NCBI GenBank assembly: GCA_900551605.1
Contig: URWS01000058.1
Coordinates: 1-7,915, forward strand
Origin: an uncultured Collinsella sp.
GTDB taxonomy: Bacteria > Actinomycetota > Coriobacteriia > Coriobacteriales > Coriobacteriaceae
Direction of reading: 5' to 3'
DNA: 7,915 bases
In this document: piece after piece, positions 1 through 5,975 of the stretch
How the letters are laid out: each line of letters begins with the position of its first letter
Position numbering within the stretch: position 1 is the first letter of the stretch
The notes under the pieces: model-generated
Seen by the model: only the letters and a program-made list of their open reading frames with translations
Told to the model about the DNA's origin: nothing
The model's database searches: none
Made by a program: the position numbers and the translations under genes

Positions 1-259
1 CGATGGCAACAAGGACGAGATTGCAGATGCCAAGGACGTGCTGAGCAAGAAGGGCGTGACATATAAGAACATCTGGTTCAAGTCGGATAGCGAGGCCGGT
101 AAGTTTACGTCAAATTTGTTCTCGTTCCCGACAACGTATGTCATCGATCAGAATGGCAACATCGTAGGGGATCCAATCGTGGGAGCCATCAGCTCCGCCG
201 AGCAGCGCGCAGCACTCGACAAGCTTATCGACCAGGCGATTGCGAATAGCGAGCAGTAG
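1..259 (+). CDS. Thioredoxin-fold (redoxin/TlpA-like) protein, 3' part only
   Basis: The window opens inside this gene, so only the last 85 or so residues are visible (reading frame from base 2, TAG at 257-259). The fragment has the second half of a thioredoxin fold: a strand-helix stretch (KGVTYKNIWFKSDSE), then FSFPTTYVID, where the proline after the phenylalanine sits at the cis-Pro position next to the active site, then QNGNIVG, the beta-hairpin typical of TlpA/ResA/AhpC-TSA-like proteins, and a charged C-terminal helix. The active-site cysteines would lie upstream, outside the window, so redox activity cannot be confirmed. Relatives are usually exported or lipid-anchored thiol-disulfide proteins, but no signal peptide is visible here. 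The gene is followed 80 bp later by an intrinsic terminator, so it ends its transcription unit. Family assignment is fairly sure; the specific role is not. Confidence 0.8.
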   Translation, partial: DGNKDEIADAKDVLSKKGVTYKNIWFKSDSEAGKFTSNLFSFPTTYVIDQNGNIVGDPIVGAISSAEQRAALDKLIDQAIANSEQ

Positions 260-338
260 AAAACGCGTAAAGCATGGCGAGGATCGTGCGCCGCTGTGCG
301 GAGTAGTCCGCTGCCTTTCAAGATAATCTCCACCATAC

Positions 339-366
339 AGAGGTCCCGCTCGGGACCTCTTCTTTT
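339..366 (+). terminator. Intrinsic terminator after the redoxin gene
   Basis: A perfect 10-bp inverted repeat, AGAGGTCCCG (339-348) and CGGGACCTCT (351-360), is followed by TCTTTT (361-366). A GC-rich stem with a tight loop and a T-rich tail is the standard rho-independent form. It separates the redoxin gene from the ABC transporter gene, which therefore should have its own promoter in 367-480. I see no convincing -35/-10 pair there. The rest of the 260-512 spacer holds only a weak GGCGC/GCGCC hairpin at 390-420, flanked by T and A runs. Confidence 0.9.
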
Positions 367-495
367 AGGCGTCATCCCGTTCGTTTTTTGGCGCGGTTCG
401 TTACATTCCTCACTGGCGCCGGCAAAAAATGGGGATAGAGTAGGACAAACGCGTCGAATACGAACGGCGGAGGAGAGCGGGCAGGGTGCCTGCGC

Positions 496-503
496 AGGAG
501 AGG
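496..503 (+). promoter_or_regulatory. Ribosome binding site deciding the ABC gene start
   Basis: AGGAGAGG lies 9 nt before the ATG at 513. A second purine-rich site (AGGAGAG, 471-477) precedes an in-frame GTG at 486, which would add nine residues. The ATG is preferred because related ATPases begin directly with M-L-x-L-K-x-I-x-K-x-Y, exactly as seen from 513. Confidence 0.65.
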
Positions 504-512
504 TTGCCGTCC

Positions 513-3500
513 ATGCTGGAGCTCAAAGGTATTTGCAAAAGGTACGTTACGCAGTCGTTTACGCAGGTGGCGCTCGACAACGTAAGCCTGTCTTTTCGCG
601 ATAACGAGTTCGTGGCCATTCTGGGTCCCTCGGGCTCGGGCAAAACCACGATGCTCAACGTTATCGGCGGACTGGACCACTTTGATTCTGGTGACTTGCT
701 GATCGACGGCATCTCGACCAAGGACTTTCACGATCGCGATTGGGACGCCTATCGCAACAACCGCATCGGCTTTGTGTTCCAGAGCTATAACCTCATTCCG
801 CATCAGACCATTTTGGAAAACGTGGAGCTGGCGCTCACGCTCACGGGCGTGGGGCATGCCGAGCGCCGCCAACGTGCGCGCGAGGCGTTGGAGAAAGTCG
901 GCCTGGGCGAGCACGTTAACAAGCGCCCGAGCCAGCTATCGGGCGGACAGATGCAGCGCGTGGCAATCGCCCGCGCCCTGATCAACGATCCCGAGATCGT
1001 GCTGGCAGACGAGCCGACCGGCGCTTTGGATTCAACGACATCCGTACAGGTCATGGATCTGCTCAAGGACGTGGCGCGCGACCGCCTGGTTATCATGGTC
1101 ACGCACAATCCCGAGCTGGCGTACCAATATGCCACGCGCATTGTCAACTTGGCGGACGGCAAGATCACCGACGATTCCGACCCCTTTGATGTAGCAAAGG
1201 CCGCGCGTCGCGAGGCCAAGCCTACGCGCAAAACCTCGATGAGCTTTGTGACGGCGCTGGGGCTTTCTGCCCGAAACCTCATGACCAAGAAGGGCCGCAC
1301 GGCCATGACTGCCTTTGCGGGCTCGATTGGCATTATCGGTATCGCGGCGATTCTGGCGCTCTCCAACGGCGTAAACGGCTACATCAAAAAGGTCGAGGAG
1401 GATACGCTCTCGAGCTACCCGCTCACCATTTCCAAGCAGGATTACGACCTGTCGTCCATGATGGGTGGTCAGGGGGCTGCGGATGACGATATGTCCAAGA
1501 GCGAGGATTCGTCCGACGACGGTACCGACGGCAAGGCTCGGGGAACCGATAAGATTCCCGTGGTTACGGCCGTAAAGGATATGTTTGCAAGTGTTAAGTC
1601 CAACGACATGACGAGCTTTAAGGCATGGCTCGATGCCGGTGGCGACGGTATCGACAAAGAGGTCAACGCTATCCAGTACGGCTACGGCGTGACGCCGGTT
1701 GTCTATCGTACTGGCAAGGGCGATGAGAAGCCCGTTCGGCTGGTGCCCAACGCCATGACCGAGGCCATGAGCGGAGGCGCGAGCTCGGCGGCAACGGTGA
1801 GCATGGAATCCATGGGAACCTCGGTCTTCAACGAGATGATCGACGACCAGAGCCTGCTCGACAGCCAGTACGATGTCGTCGCCGGCCATTGGCCTACGTC
1901 CGCCAACGAAGCCGTGATGGTGCTTTCGAGCCGCGGTACGGTGGGCGACTACACGCTCTACAGCATCGGTGCGCTGGATATCGATGAGCTCAACGATCTG
2001 GTAAACAGCGCTATGACGGCTGACGGTGGGGTCGAAACGCCCGAGACCGGCACCGACTTTACCTACGACGATGCGCTGTCTACCACGTTTAAGGTACTGT
2101 CGCCGGCCGATGCCTATCGCAAAAACGAAGAGACCGGCGTGTGGACCGATATGTCTGGCGACACCGACTTTATGGCCGCCAAGGTTGCCGACGGTATCGA
2201 CGTGCACATTGTGGGCGTGGTACGACCCAACGAGACCGCCAACGCGAGCGCGTTGTCCCCGGGCATTGCCTACACGCATGCGCTGACTCGCCAGCTTATG
2301 GAGCGCGCCGCCGATTCGCAGATTGTGCAGGAACAGCTCGCCCACCCCGAGACGGATGTCTTTACGGGCAAGTCTTTCGATGAGCTGCAAGGCGAGGCCA
2401 AACAAGGAGTGGATCTGGGCAGCATGTTCAGTGTGGACGAGTCAGCGCTCAAGAGCGCGTTCTCGTTCGATACCTCCGTGCTCTCGGGTGTTGCCGGCGG
2501 TATTGACCTGTCGGGCCTTGACTTGTCCGGGCTGGACATTGACCTTTCGGGCGTAGGGAAGGATATCGACTTCAGCGACATCATGGCCAAAGCACCGACC
2601 CCAGATTTCTCGGGCATCTTTGACGGTTTGGAGCTCACGCCCGAGCAAATGCAGCAGGTGGGAACGCTTGCCAACCAACTGTTTGAGGGCTTTTTGCAGT
2701 CTGATCAGTTTAAGGCGCTGTCGCCCGAAGATCTTAAGGACGCGTCGAAGCTCGCCGCTGCGTTCTCGACGTATCTTGAGAGTGATGCGGCAGCCCAGCA
2801 AATCCTGGCCCAGCTCAAAGCGCTCGGCGGCGATGCCCTGGCCGAGCGCCTGCAACAGACGATGACCGACTATGTTCAAAAGCAGCTGGCTCCGTATCTG
2901 CAACAGGCTATAGGTCAGGTGATGCAGACAATCAGCGACCAGATTGCGACAACGGTGTCGGCTCAGCTCAAGGCGGGCGCGGCAGGGCTCATGGGCCAGA
3001 TGGCGACGCAGATGTCATCGAGTTTTGCCAACCTGGCGAGCGCTATGCGTGTGGATGCGAGCGTCTTTGCTCGTGCCATTCACTTCAACATGGACGCCGA
3101 GGACCTGAGTTCGCTCATGATGAGCTATGCCAAGGCTTCGAAGCTCACCTACGACAACAATCTGACCACGTTGGGCTATGCGGATGAGGCGGACCCCATC
3201 TCGGTCAAGATTTTCCCGCGCGACTTTGAGGCCAAGGAGCGCGTACTCGATCACATCGATGCGTACAACAAGCAGGTCAAAGCCGCTGGTCACGATGATC
3301 GGGCAATTTCGTACACCGACTACATGGGCATCATCATGGGTTCGGTGACCGACATCGTGAACACCATCAGCTTGGTGCTCATCGCATTCGTAAGCATCAG
3401 CCTGGTGGTGAGCTCCATCATGATCGGCATCATCACCTACATCAGCGTGCTGGAGCGCAAAAAGGAGATTGGCATTCTGCGTGCGATTGGCGCGTCGAAG

Positions 3501-3767
3501 CGTAACGTGGCCAACGTATTCAATGCCGAGACCTTTATCGAGGGCCTCATTGCCGGCGTCTTTGCTGTTGTCGTCGTGGTGGCCGTGAGCTTCCCGGTCA
3601 ATGCTTGGGCGCTTGCGGCCAAACAGGTCCCCAACCTAATGAGTCTGCCCGTGCAGGATGCGCTGGTGCTCATCGCGATTTCGGTGCTGCTGACGGTCGT
3701 TGCCGGCCTGCTGCCTGCCCGCAGCGCATCCAAAAAGGATCCCGTGGAAGCCCTGCGCTCCGAATAA
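513..3767 (+). CDS. ABC transporter, fused ATPase and MacB/FtsX-type permease with giant ectodomain
   Basis: The protein is 1084 aa from the ATG at 513. Residues 1-220 form a complete ABC ATPase: Walker A GPSGSGKTT (38-46), Q-loop Q90, signature LSGGQMQR (142-149), Walker B IVLADEP (162-168) and switch H198. TM1 is near 262-283. An extracytoplasmic region of about 660 residues follows. It holds an acidic Asp/Ser-rich linker (about 316-347), a period-five DLSGL repeat (665-681) and a long Gln/Ala-rich, probably coiled-coil helical stretch (about 710-845). TM2 (950-977), TM3 (about 1006-1032) and TM4 (1049-1070) form the FtsX permease core; after TM2 comes the family's cytoplasmic segment ERKKEIGILRAIGASKRNV. 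ATPase, one TM, large ectodomain and three TMs in one chain is MacB topology, but MacB is about 650 aa, so the ectodomain is greatly enlarged. MacB-like proteins act as mechanotransmitters or exporters of peptides, antibiotics or lipoproteins; the substrate here is unknown. No partner gene adjoins it, so it may work as a homodimer. Confidence 0.93.
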   Translation: MLELKGICKRYVTQSFTQVALDNVSLSFRDNEFVAILGPSGSGKTTMLNVIGGLDHFDSGDLLIDGISTKDFHDRDWDAYRNNRIGFVFQSYNLIPHQTILENVELALTLTGVGHAERRQRAREALEKVGLGEHVNKRPSQLSGGQMQRVAIARALINDPEIVLADEPTGALDSTTSVQVMDLLKDVARDRLVIMVTHNPELAYQYATRIVNLADGKITDDSDPFDVAKAARREAKPTRKTSMSFVTALGLSARNLMTKKGRTAMTAFAGSIGIIGIAAILALSNGVNGYIKKVEEDTLSSYPLTISKQDYDLSSMMGGQGAADDDMSKSEDSSDDGTDGKARGTDKIPVVTAVKDMFASVKSNDMTSFKAWLDAGGDGIDKEVNAIQYGYGVTPVVYRTGKGDEKPVRLVPNAMTEAMSGGASSAATVSMESMGTSVFNEMIDDQSLLDSQYDVVAGHWPTSANEAVMVLSSRGTVGDYTLYSIGALDIDELNDLVNSAMTADGGVETPETGTDFTYDDALSTTFKVLSPADAYRKNEETGVWTDMSGDTDFMAAKVADGIDVHIVGVVRPNETANASALSPGIAYTHALTRQLMERAADSQIVQEQLAHPETDVFTGKSFDELQGEAKQGVDLGSMFSVDESALKSAFSFDTSVLSGVAGGIDLSGLDLSGLDIDLSGVGKDIDFSDIMAKAPTPDFSGIFDGLELTPEQMQQVGTLANQLFEGFLQSDQFKALSPEDLKDASKLAAAFSTYLESDAAAQQILAQLKALGGDALAERLQQTMTDYVQKQLAPYLQQAIGQVMQTISDQIATTVSAQLKAGAAGLMGQMATQMSSSFANLASAMRVDASVFARAIHFNMDAEDLSSLMMSYAKASKLTYDNNLTTLGYADEADPISVKIFPRDFEAKERVLDHIDAYNKQVKAAGHDDRAISYTDYMGIIMGSVTDIVNTISLVLIAFVSISLVVSSIMIGIITYISVLERKKEIGILRAIGASKRNVANVFNAETFIEGLIAGVFAVVVVVAVSFPVNAWALAAKQVPNLMSLPVQDALVLIAISVLLTVVAGLLPARSASKKDPVEALRSE

Positions 3768-3770
3768 TGT

Positions 3771-3793
3771 GACAAAGGGACAGTCCCTTTGTC
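3771..3793. repeat. Hairpin repeat GACAAAGGGA, copy 1
   Basis: GACAAAGGGA (3771-3780), a CAG loop, then TCCCTTTGTC (3784-3793): a perfect 10-bp stem starting three bases after the ABC gene stop. There is no T tract after it, so it is not a classical intrinsic terminator, though it could protect or punctuate the 3' end of the mRNA. The surrounding string GTGACAAAGGGACAGTCCC continues into GCATTGA and recurs at 3951-3982 with three changes. From memory this is a dispersed repeat in Collinsella. Confidence 0.8.
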
Positions 3794-3828
3794 GCATTGA
3801 ACGGCATGTAAATCGAGATCTATTACTT

Positions 3829-3862
3829 TTCACTTGTTCACTTCCCGGGAAAGTATTCACTT
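3829..3862 (+). repeat. Three direct copies of TTCACTT
   Basis: TTCACTT occurs at 3829-3835, 3837-3843 and 3856-3862, with the palindrome TTCCCGGGAA (3842-3851) between the second and third. The first two are 8 bp apart and the third is 19 bp from the second. This could be a tandem-site operator or chance. The rest of the 3768-3998 spacer holds only the two hairpin repeats and a putative promoter. Confidence 0.35.
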
Positions 3863-3916
3863 TTGTTGTATGGGGTGCGGCTGGAGGATGGTCATCGTCC
3901 AGTAGTCACCTCTATC

Positions 3917-3946
3917 TTGTGAATCGCCTGAAGCACAAGGCATAAT
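3917..3946 (+). promoter_or_regulatory. Putative promoter of the dihydrouridine synthase gene
   Basis: TTGTGA (3917-3922) and CATAAT (3941-3946) are separated by 18 bp and match the sigma-70 consensus at four and five of six positions. Transcription would begin near 3953, at the foot of the second hairpin repeat, leaving a 5' leader of about 46 nt that begins with that hairpin. Confidence 0.45.
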
Positions 3947-3952
3947 GCATGT

Positions 3953-3975
3953 GACAAGGGGGCAGTCCCTTTGCC
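3953..3975. repeat. Hairpin repeat GACAAAGGGA, copy 2, in the dus leader
   Basis: GACAAGGGGG (3953-3962), CAG loop, TCCCTTTGCC (3966-3975). It is a diverged copy of the 3771-3793 hairpin within the shared string GTGACAA...GCATTGA (3951-3982). Against copy 1 it carries three substitutions. Two turn A-T pairs into G-U wobbles when read as plus-strand RNA and one makes an A/C mismatch, so most of the stem would still fold in RNA. Confidence 0.75.
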
Positions 3976-3998
3976 GCATTGATCTGAGAGAAGAGTAG

Positions 3999-4952
3999 AT
4001 GATCCTTTCGCTGGCCCCCATGGAGGGGATTGCCGGGCATGTGTTCCGTCGCGTGCATGCGGAGTGCTTCGGTGCGCTCGATTGCTATTACACGCCGTTT
4101 TTGCCGCCGCCGCGGGTGGGCAACCGCTTTGGCGGCAAGGCGTTTAAGGAGATCGATCCTGCCAATAACCAGGGGCTCAACGTAGTGCCTCAGCTGATGT
4201 CCAAGAACGCGGACGAGTTTGTGTGGGCGGCACAGGTGCTCGCCGACATGGGCTATCGCGAGGTCAATCTCAACTTGGGTTGCCCTTCGGGAACGGTTGT
4301 CGCCAAGGGCAAGGGCTCGGGTTTCTTGCGCAATCTCGACGAGCTCGAGGTGTTCTTGAGTGATGTGTGCGAGCGGTCGCCGTTGCCGGTATCGGTAAAG
4401 ACCAGGCTGGGGCTGGAGAGCGATGACGAATACGAGCGCGTGCTCGATCTGTATTGCCGCATGCCGCTGGCAGAGCTGATTGTGCACCCGCGCGTGCAAA
4501 AGGACCGCTATACGGGCTCGCCGCGCAAGGAGTTCTATGGCGAAACGCTAGAGCGTGCGCCGTTTCCGGTCGCCTATAACGGTGACATTTTTGATCTTGA
4601 GGATATGGATGCGCTGGTGGAGGCCTATCCCGGCACGCGCCATGTAATGCTGGGGCGCGGCCTCCTCGCGAACCCCGCGCTGGCTCGCATGGTCAAGGGC
4701 GGCCCTGCTGCCACGGCTGCTGAGCTGCAGCGCTTCCACGACACGCTGTTTGCGGCCTATGCAGAAGAGATTGGCGGTAACGCGGTCTTTCGTATGAAGG
4801 AGTGGTGGTTCTACGCCAAGTGCGCTTTCGCCGACCCCGCTACCGTTCACAAGCTCGTACGCAAGACTAAAAAGGTCGACGAATATCGCGCCGCCGTCGA
4901 GCGCGTCTTTCGCGAGCAGCCACTTGCACTCATAGCTCGCTTCCACGGCTAG
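3999..4952 (+). CDS. dus: tRNA-dihydrouridine synthase
   Basis: Flavin-dependent enzyme that reduces a uridine in tRNA to dihydrouridine using NAD(P)H, in the cytoplasm. The 317-aa protein has the usual family length and motifs: LAPMEGI at the N-terminus (FMN binding; 5-11), NLNLGCPSG with the catalytic cysteine C95 that protonates the uracil ring, the following VAKGKGSG loop (101-108), SVKTRLG with K134 and R136, IVHPR with H163, YNGDIF (193-198) and MLGRGLLANP (217-226), the last two forming the FMN phosphate site. The C-terminal helical part (about 235-317) is the tRNA-binding domain. The start is the ATG at 3999, preceded by a weak purine-rich site GAGAGAAG (3986-3993). It stands alone: the spacer before it has its own putative promoter and a large palindrome follows the stop. 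Which tRNA position it modifies (DusA, B or C type) cannot be read from sequence, so the symbol is generic. Confidence 0.95.
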   Translation: MILSLAPMEGIAGHVFRRVHAECFGALDCYYTPFLPPPRVGNRFGGKAFKEIDPANNQGLNVVPQLMSKNADEFVWAAQVLADMGYREVNLNLGCPSGTVVAKGKGSGFLRNLDELEVFLSDVCERSPLPVSVKTRLGLESDDEYERVLDLYCRMPLAELIVHPRVQKDRYTGSPRKEFYGETLERAPFPVAYNGDIFDLEDMDALVEAYPGTRHVMLGRGLLANPALARMVKGGPAATAAELQRFHDTLFAAYAEEIGGNAVFRMKEWWFYAKCAFADPATVHKLVRKTKKVDEYRAAVERVFREQPLALIARFHG

Positions 4953-4955
4953 TTG

Positions 4956-5007
4956 GTCGTTGGGGACGTTCTTTAACGACTAGTCATTTAAGAACGTCCC
5001 CAATGAC
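4956..5007. repeat. 52-bp palindrome, GGGGACGTTCTT family
   Basis: GTCGTTGGGGACGTTCTT (4956-4973) pairs with AAGAACGTCCCCAATGAC (4990-5007) over 18 bp with a single G/A difference that would be a G-U wobble in RNA. The 16-nt loop itself holds the palindrome GACTAGTC. It begins four bases after the dus stop and could act as a transcript end or processing site, but no T tract follows on the plus strand. From memory, ACGTTCTT/AAGAACGT palindromes of this kind recur in Collinsella. Degraded relatives of its right arm occur at about 5702-5712 and 6068-6078. Confidence 0.8.
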
Positions 5008-5013
5008 TAGCCA

Positions 5014-5087
5014 CAAAAAGCTGTACGTCAGCATCCAAAGATGTCGAAAAATGTCGACTTTGGATGCTGACGTACATGTTTGGGTCG
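5014..5087 (-). repeat. Palindromic repeat with terminator form, copy 1
   Basis: TGTACGTCAGCATCCAAAG (5022-5040) and CTTTGGATGCTGACGTACA (5058-5076) form a perfect 19-bp stem around a 17-nt loop that contains ATGTCGA twice. On the minus strand the stem is followed by GCTTTTTG, the form of an intrinsic terminator, and it sits just past the stop of the minus-strand antitoxin-like gene (stop 5096-5098). The shared element runs from the A tract at 5014 to TTTGGGTCG ending at 5087 and recurs in the same orientation at 6088-6160. Confidence 0.85.
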
Positions 5088-5095
5088 GCGGGGGA

Positions 5096-5362
5096 CTAGG
5101 CAATCATTGCATCGAGCGTGATGAGCTCCCTGAGTCGCTCTGTGCGTGTTTGCCCATGGCGCTTTGCCTTCTCGTCAAACGCTTCAAGAACCGATTCACC
5201 CACACGTGCCGATAAAACAACGCTTGGCTCATCGGAGATCGACGGCCTTCCCAGCTTGATGGTGCGGCCCTTCGGCCACTCATCTTTTTCGTATGCCTCC
5301 GCGGCTTTCTCCAACTCTCCGGGAGCAAACCCCATCATCTTTTCGAGCTGCTTAGCGTCCAT
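5096..5362 (-). CDS. Orphan ribbon-helix-helix antitoxin-like protein
   Basis: An 88-aa protein from the ATG at 5362-5360. AGGAGG (minus strand, 5372-5367) lies 4 nt upstream, which decides this start over an in-frame codon at 5437 that lies inside the promoter/operator. The N-terminal half is a charged helix (LEKMMGFAPGELEKAAEAYEKDEWPKG) and a GRP linker (38-40). The C-terminal part looks like a ribbon-helix-helix domain: strand SVVLSARV (47-54), helix A (about 56-69), turn, helix B TRTERLRELI (72-81). Such proteins bind DNA as dimers through the paired strands, and many are the antitoxin of a type II pair, with an N-terminal or C-terminal extension that neutralises the toxin. No toxin gene lies on either side: downstream is the 5014-5087 terminator-like repeat and upstream 600 bp without a clear gene. 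It is therefore a solitary antitoxin, a relic, or a stand-alone repressor. The upstream half-sites suggest it represses itself. Confidence 0.7.
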   Translation of the reverse strand: MDAKQLEKMMGFAPGELEKAAEAYEKDEWPKGRTIKLGRPSISDEPSVVLSARVGESVLEAFDEKAKRHGQTRTERLRELITLDAMIA

Positions 5363-5415
5363 AGCGCCTCCTATCGATCGACATAATGTCGAGCGCCGGT
5401 TCTCGGATTCTCTTT

Positions 5416-5445
5416 TTGTATACAATTTTGTAGACAAAAATACAA
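5416..5445 (-). promoter_or_regulatory. Promoter and overlapping operator of the RHH gene
   Basis: Read on the minus strand, TTGTAT (5445-5440), a 17-bp spacer and TATACA (5422-5417) form a sigma-70-like promoter with three and four of six consensus matches, giving a leader of about 48 nt. The same bases carry alternating half-sites on the plus strand: TTGTA (5416-5420), TACAA (5421-5425), TTGTA (5428-5432), TACAA (5441-5445), plus the dyad TTTTGT-AG-ACAAAA (5426-5439). Clustered inverted half-sites over -35 and -10 are typical of RHH antitoxin autorepression. Confidence 0.6.
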
Positions 5446-5460
5446 GCAGTTTATCGGGCT

Positions 5461-5758
5461 AATTAGCTTGTTTTGACCCGCCTGTTCGATAGGAAATGAG
5501 CATTGACGGCTTCGCTACTCCTTTGCTTTTCAGCTTGGAATTTGGATGCTCATTGAACTTCCGGAGGGGAGCGCTTTATTAAGTTATCGAGATTCTGGGC
5601 AGGAACTCTCACTGGTCTTCGGTAATGGGACCAGCTTAATTCGCGACACAGTGTTTCGCGAATGGGAGTAGTCGTTAGGTGTCCTTCAATGGCTACTCAT
5701 ATAAGAACGTCCAAGTGTCGGATTTTGTCATTTAGTGTCGTTCTCAGCGACTATTCTG
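5461..5758. other. Gene-free AT-richer stretch with several hairpins
   Basis: No ORF here has a good start, ribosome site and recognisable product. The longest short one, ATG at 5497 for 28 codons, lacks a properly spaced Shine-Dalgarno site. The visible structure is inverted repeats: AATGAGCAT (5495-5503) with ATGCTCATT (5546-5554), CTGGTC (5612-5617) with GACCAG (5629-5634), ATTCGCGA (5639-5646) with TCGCGAAT (5656-5663), and GTCG (5737-5740) with CGAC (5748-5751). At 5671-5712, GTCGTTAGG...TAAGAACGTCC resembles a decayed copy of the palindrome at 4956-5007. It looks like accumulated repeat debris, though a structured RNA cannot be excluded. Confidence 0.5.
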
Positions 5759-5785
5759 GAGGGTCGTGGTCAAAAAAGGGCAAAT

Positions 5786-5827
5786 ATGAGTACTGTTGCC
5801 ATTATTGTTGCATTTATTTTGCTATAA
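5786..5827 (+). CDS. Possible 13-residue hydrophobic peptide in the left arm
   Basis: ATG at 5786-5788 reads MSTVAIIVAFILL then TAA at 5825-5827, and the terminator-like hairpin begins four bases later. The upstream AAAAAAGGG ends 5 nt before the ATG and is a weak ribosome site. The same upstream sequence and start are mirrored on the minus strand. A very short hydrophobic ORF followed by a hairpin could be a leader peptide, a membrane microprotein or chance; the evidence is only the mirrored arrangement. Confidence 0.2.
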   Translation: MSTVAIIVAFILL

Positions 5828-5975
5828 ATAGTAGCTCCTGATGAGATTTGTTCCCATTAGGAGCTACTTTTATTGAACATATGAGGAGAAATAACGTCGT
5901 CTGCGGACGAGTGGAACGTTGAATAGTTCCTGAAGTGATCAAAATCGCTGCTACTAAACAGGTAGCAGTACTCAT
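5814..5975 (-). CDS. Possible 53-residue hydrophobic microprotein in the right arm
   Basis: Minus-strand ATG at 5975-5973, stop at 5816-5814. The protein begins MSTATCLVAAILITSG, has a second hydrophobic stretch TTLFLLICSIKVA (26-38) and ends HQELLFIAK. The upstream AAAAAAGG lies 7 nt before the ATG, as in the other arm, and both peptides begin MST followed by a hydrophobic run. It runs through the central hairpin. A competing minus-strand frame (5857-6054, 65 codons) reads WSKKAKYEYC across the same arm, and the plus strand reads WSKKGKYEYC in a 50-codon frame (5689-5841), so which frame, if any, is used is unclear. No homologue is recognised. Confidence 0.25.
   Translation of the reverse strand: MSTATCLVAAILITSGTIQRSTRPQTTLFLLICSIKVAPNGNKSHQELLFIAK
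5831..5873 (+). terminator. Central terminator-like hairpin of the inverted-repeat element
   Basis: GTAGCTCCT (5831-5839) pairs with AGGAGCTAC (5859-5867). The stem extends inward by four more pairs including one G-U (5840-5843 with 5855-5858), and TTTTA follows on the plus strand. On the minus strand the tail is the weaker TATTTATA. It may end plus-strand transcripts starting in the left arm. Confidence 0.6.

Noticed and set aside
486..512. GTG start giving nine extra residues on the ABC protein
   Set aside because: It does have a purine-rich site upstream, but the ATG at 513 has a well-placed AGGAGAGG and gives the normal family N-terminus; kept only as an alternative.
372..914. 180-codon minus-strand open frame overlapping the ABC ATPase start
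   Set aside because: It overlaps the Walker A coding region antisense, has low-complexity basic composition and no ribosome site that I can see.
1032..2405. 457-codon open frame on the minus strand inside the ABC gene
   Set aside because: It is the antisense shadow of a high-GC gene; the sense strand has complete ABC motifs and the antisense product is Arg/His-rich with no recognisable fold.
5118..5462. 114-codon plus-strand frame opposite the RHH gene
   Set aside because: It is Ser/Pro-rich, antisense to a gene with a strong ribosome site and an operator, and itself has no ribosome site.
5497..5583. 28-codon plus-strand ORF starting MSIDGFATPLLF
   Set aside because: AGGA lies only one or two bases from the ATG, there is no recognisable product, and it overlaps an inverted repeat.
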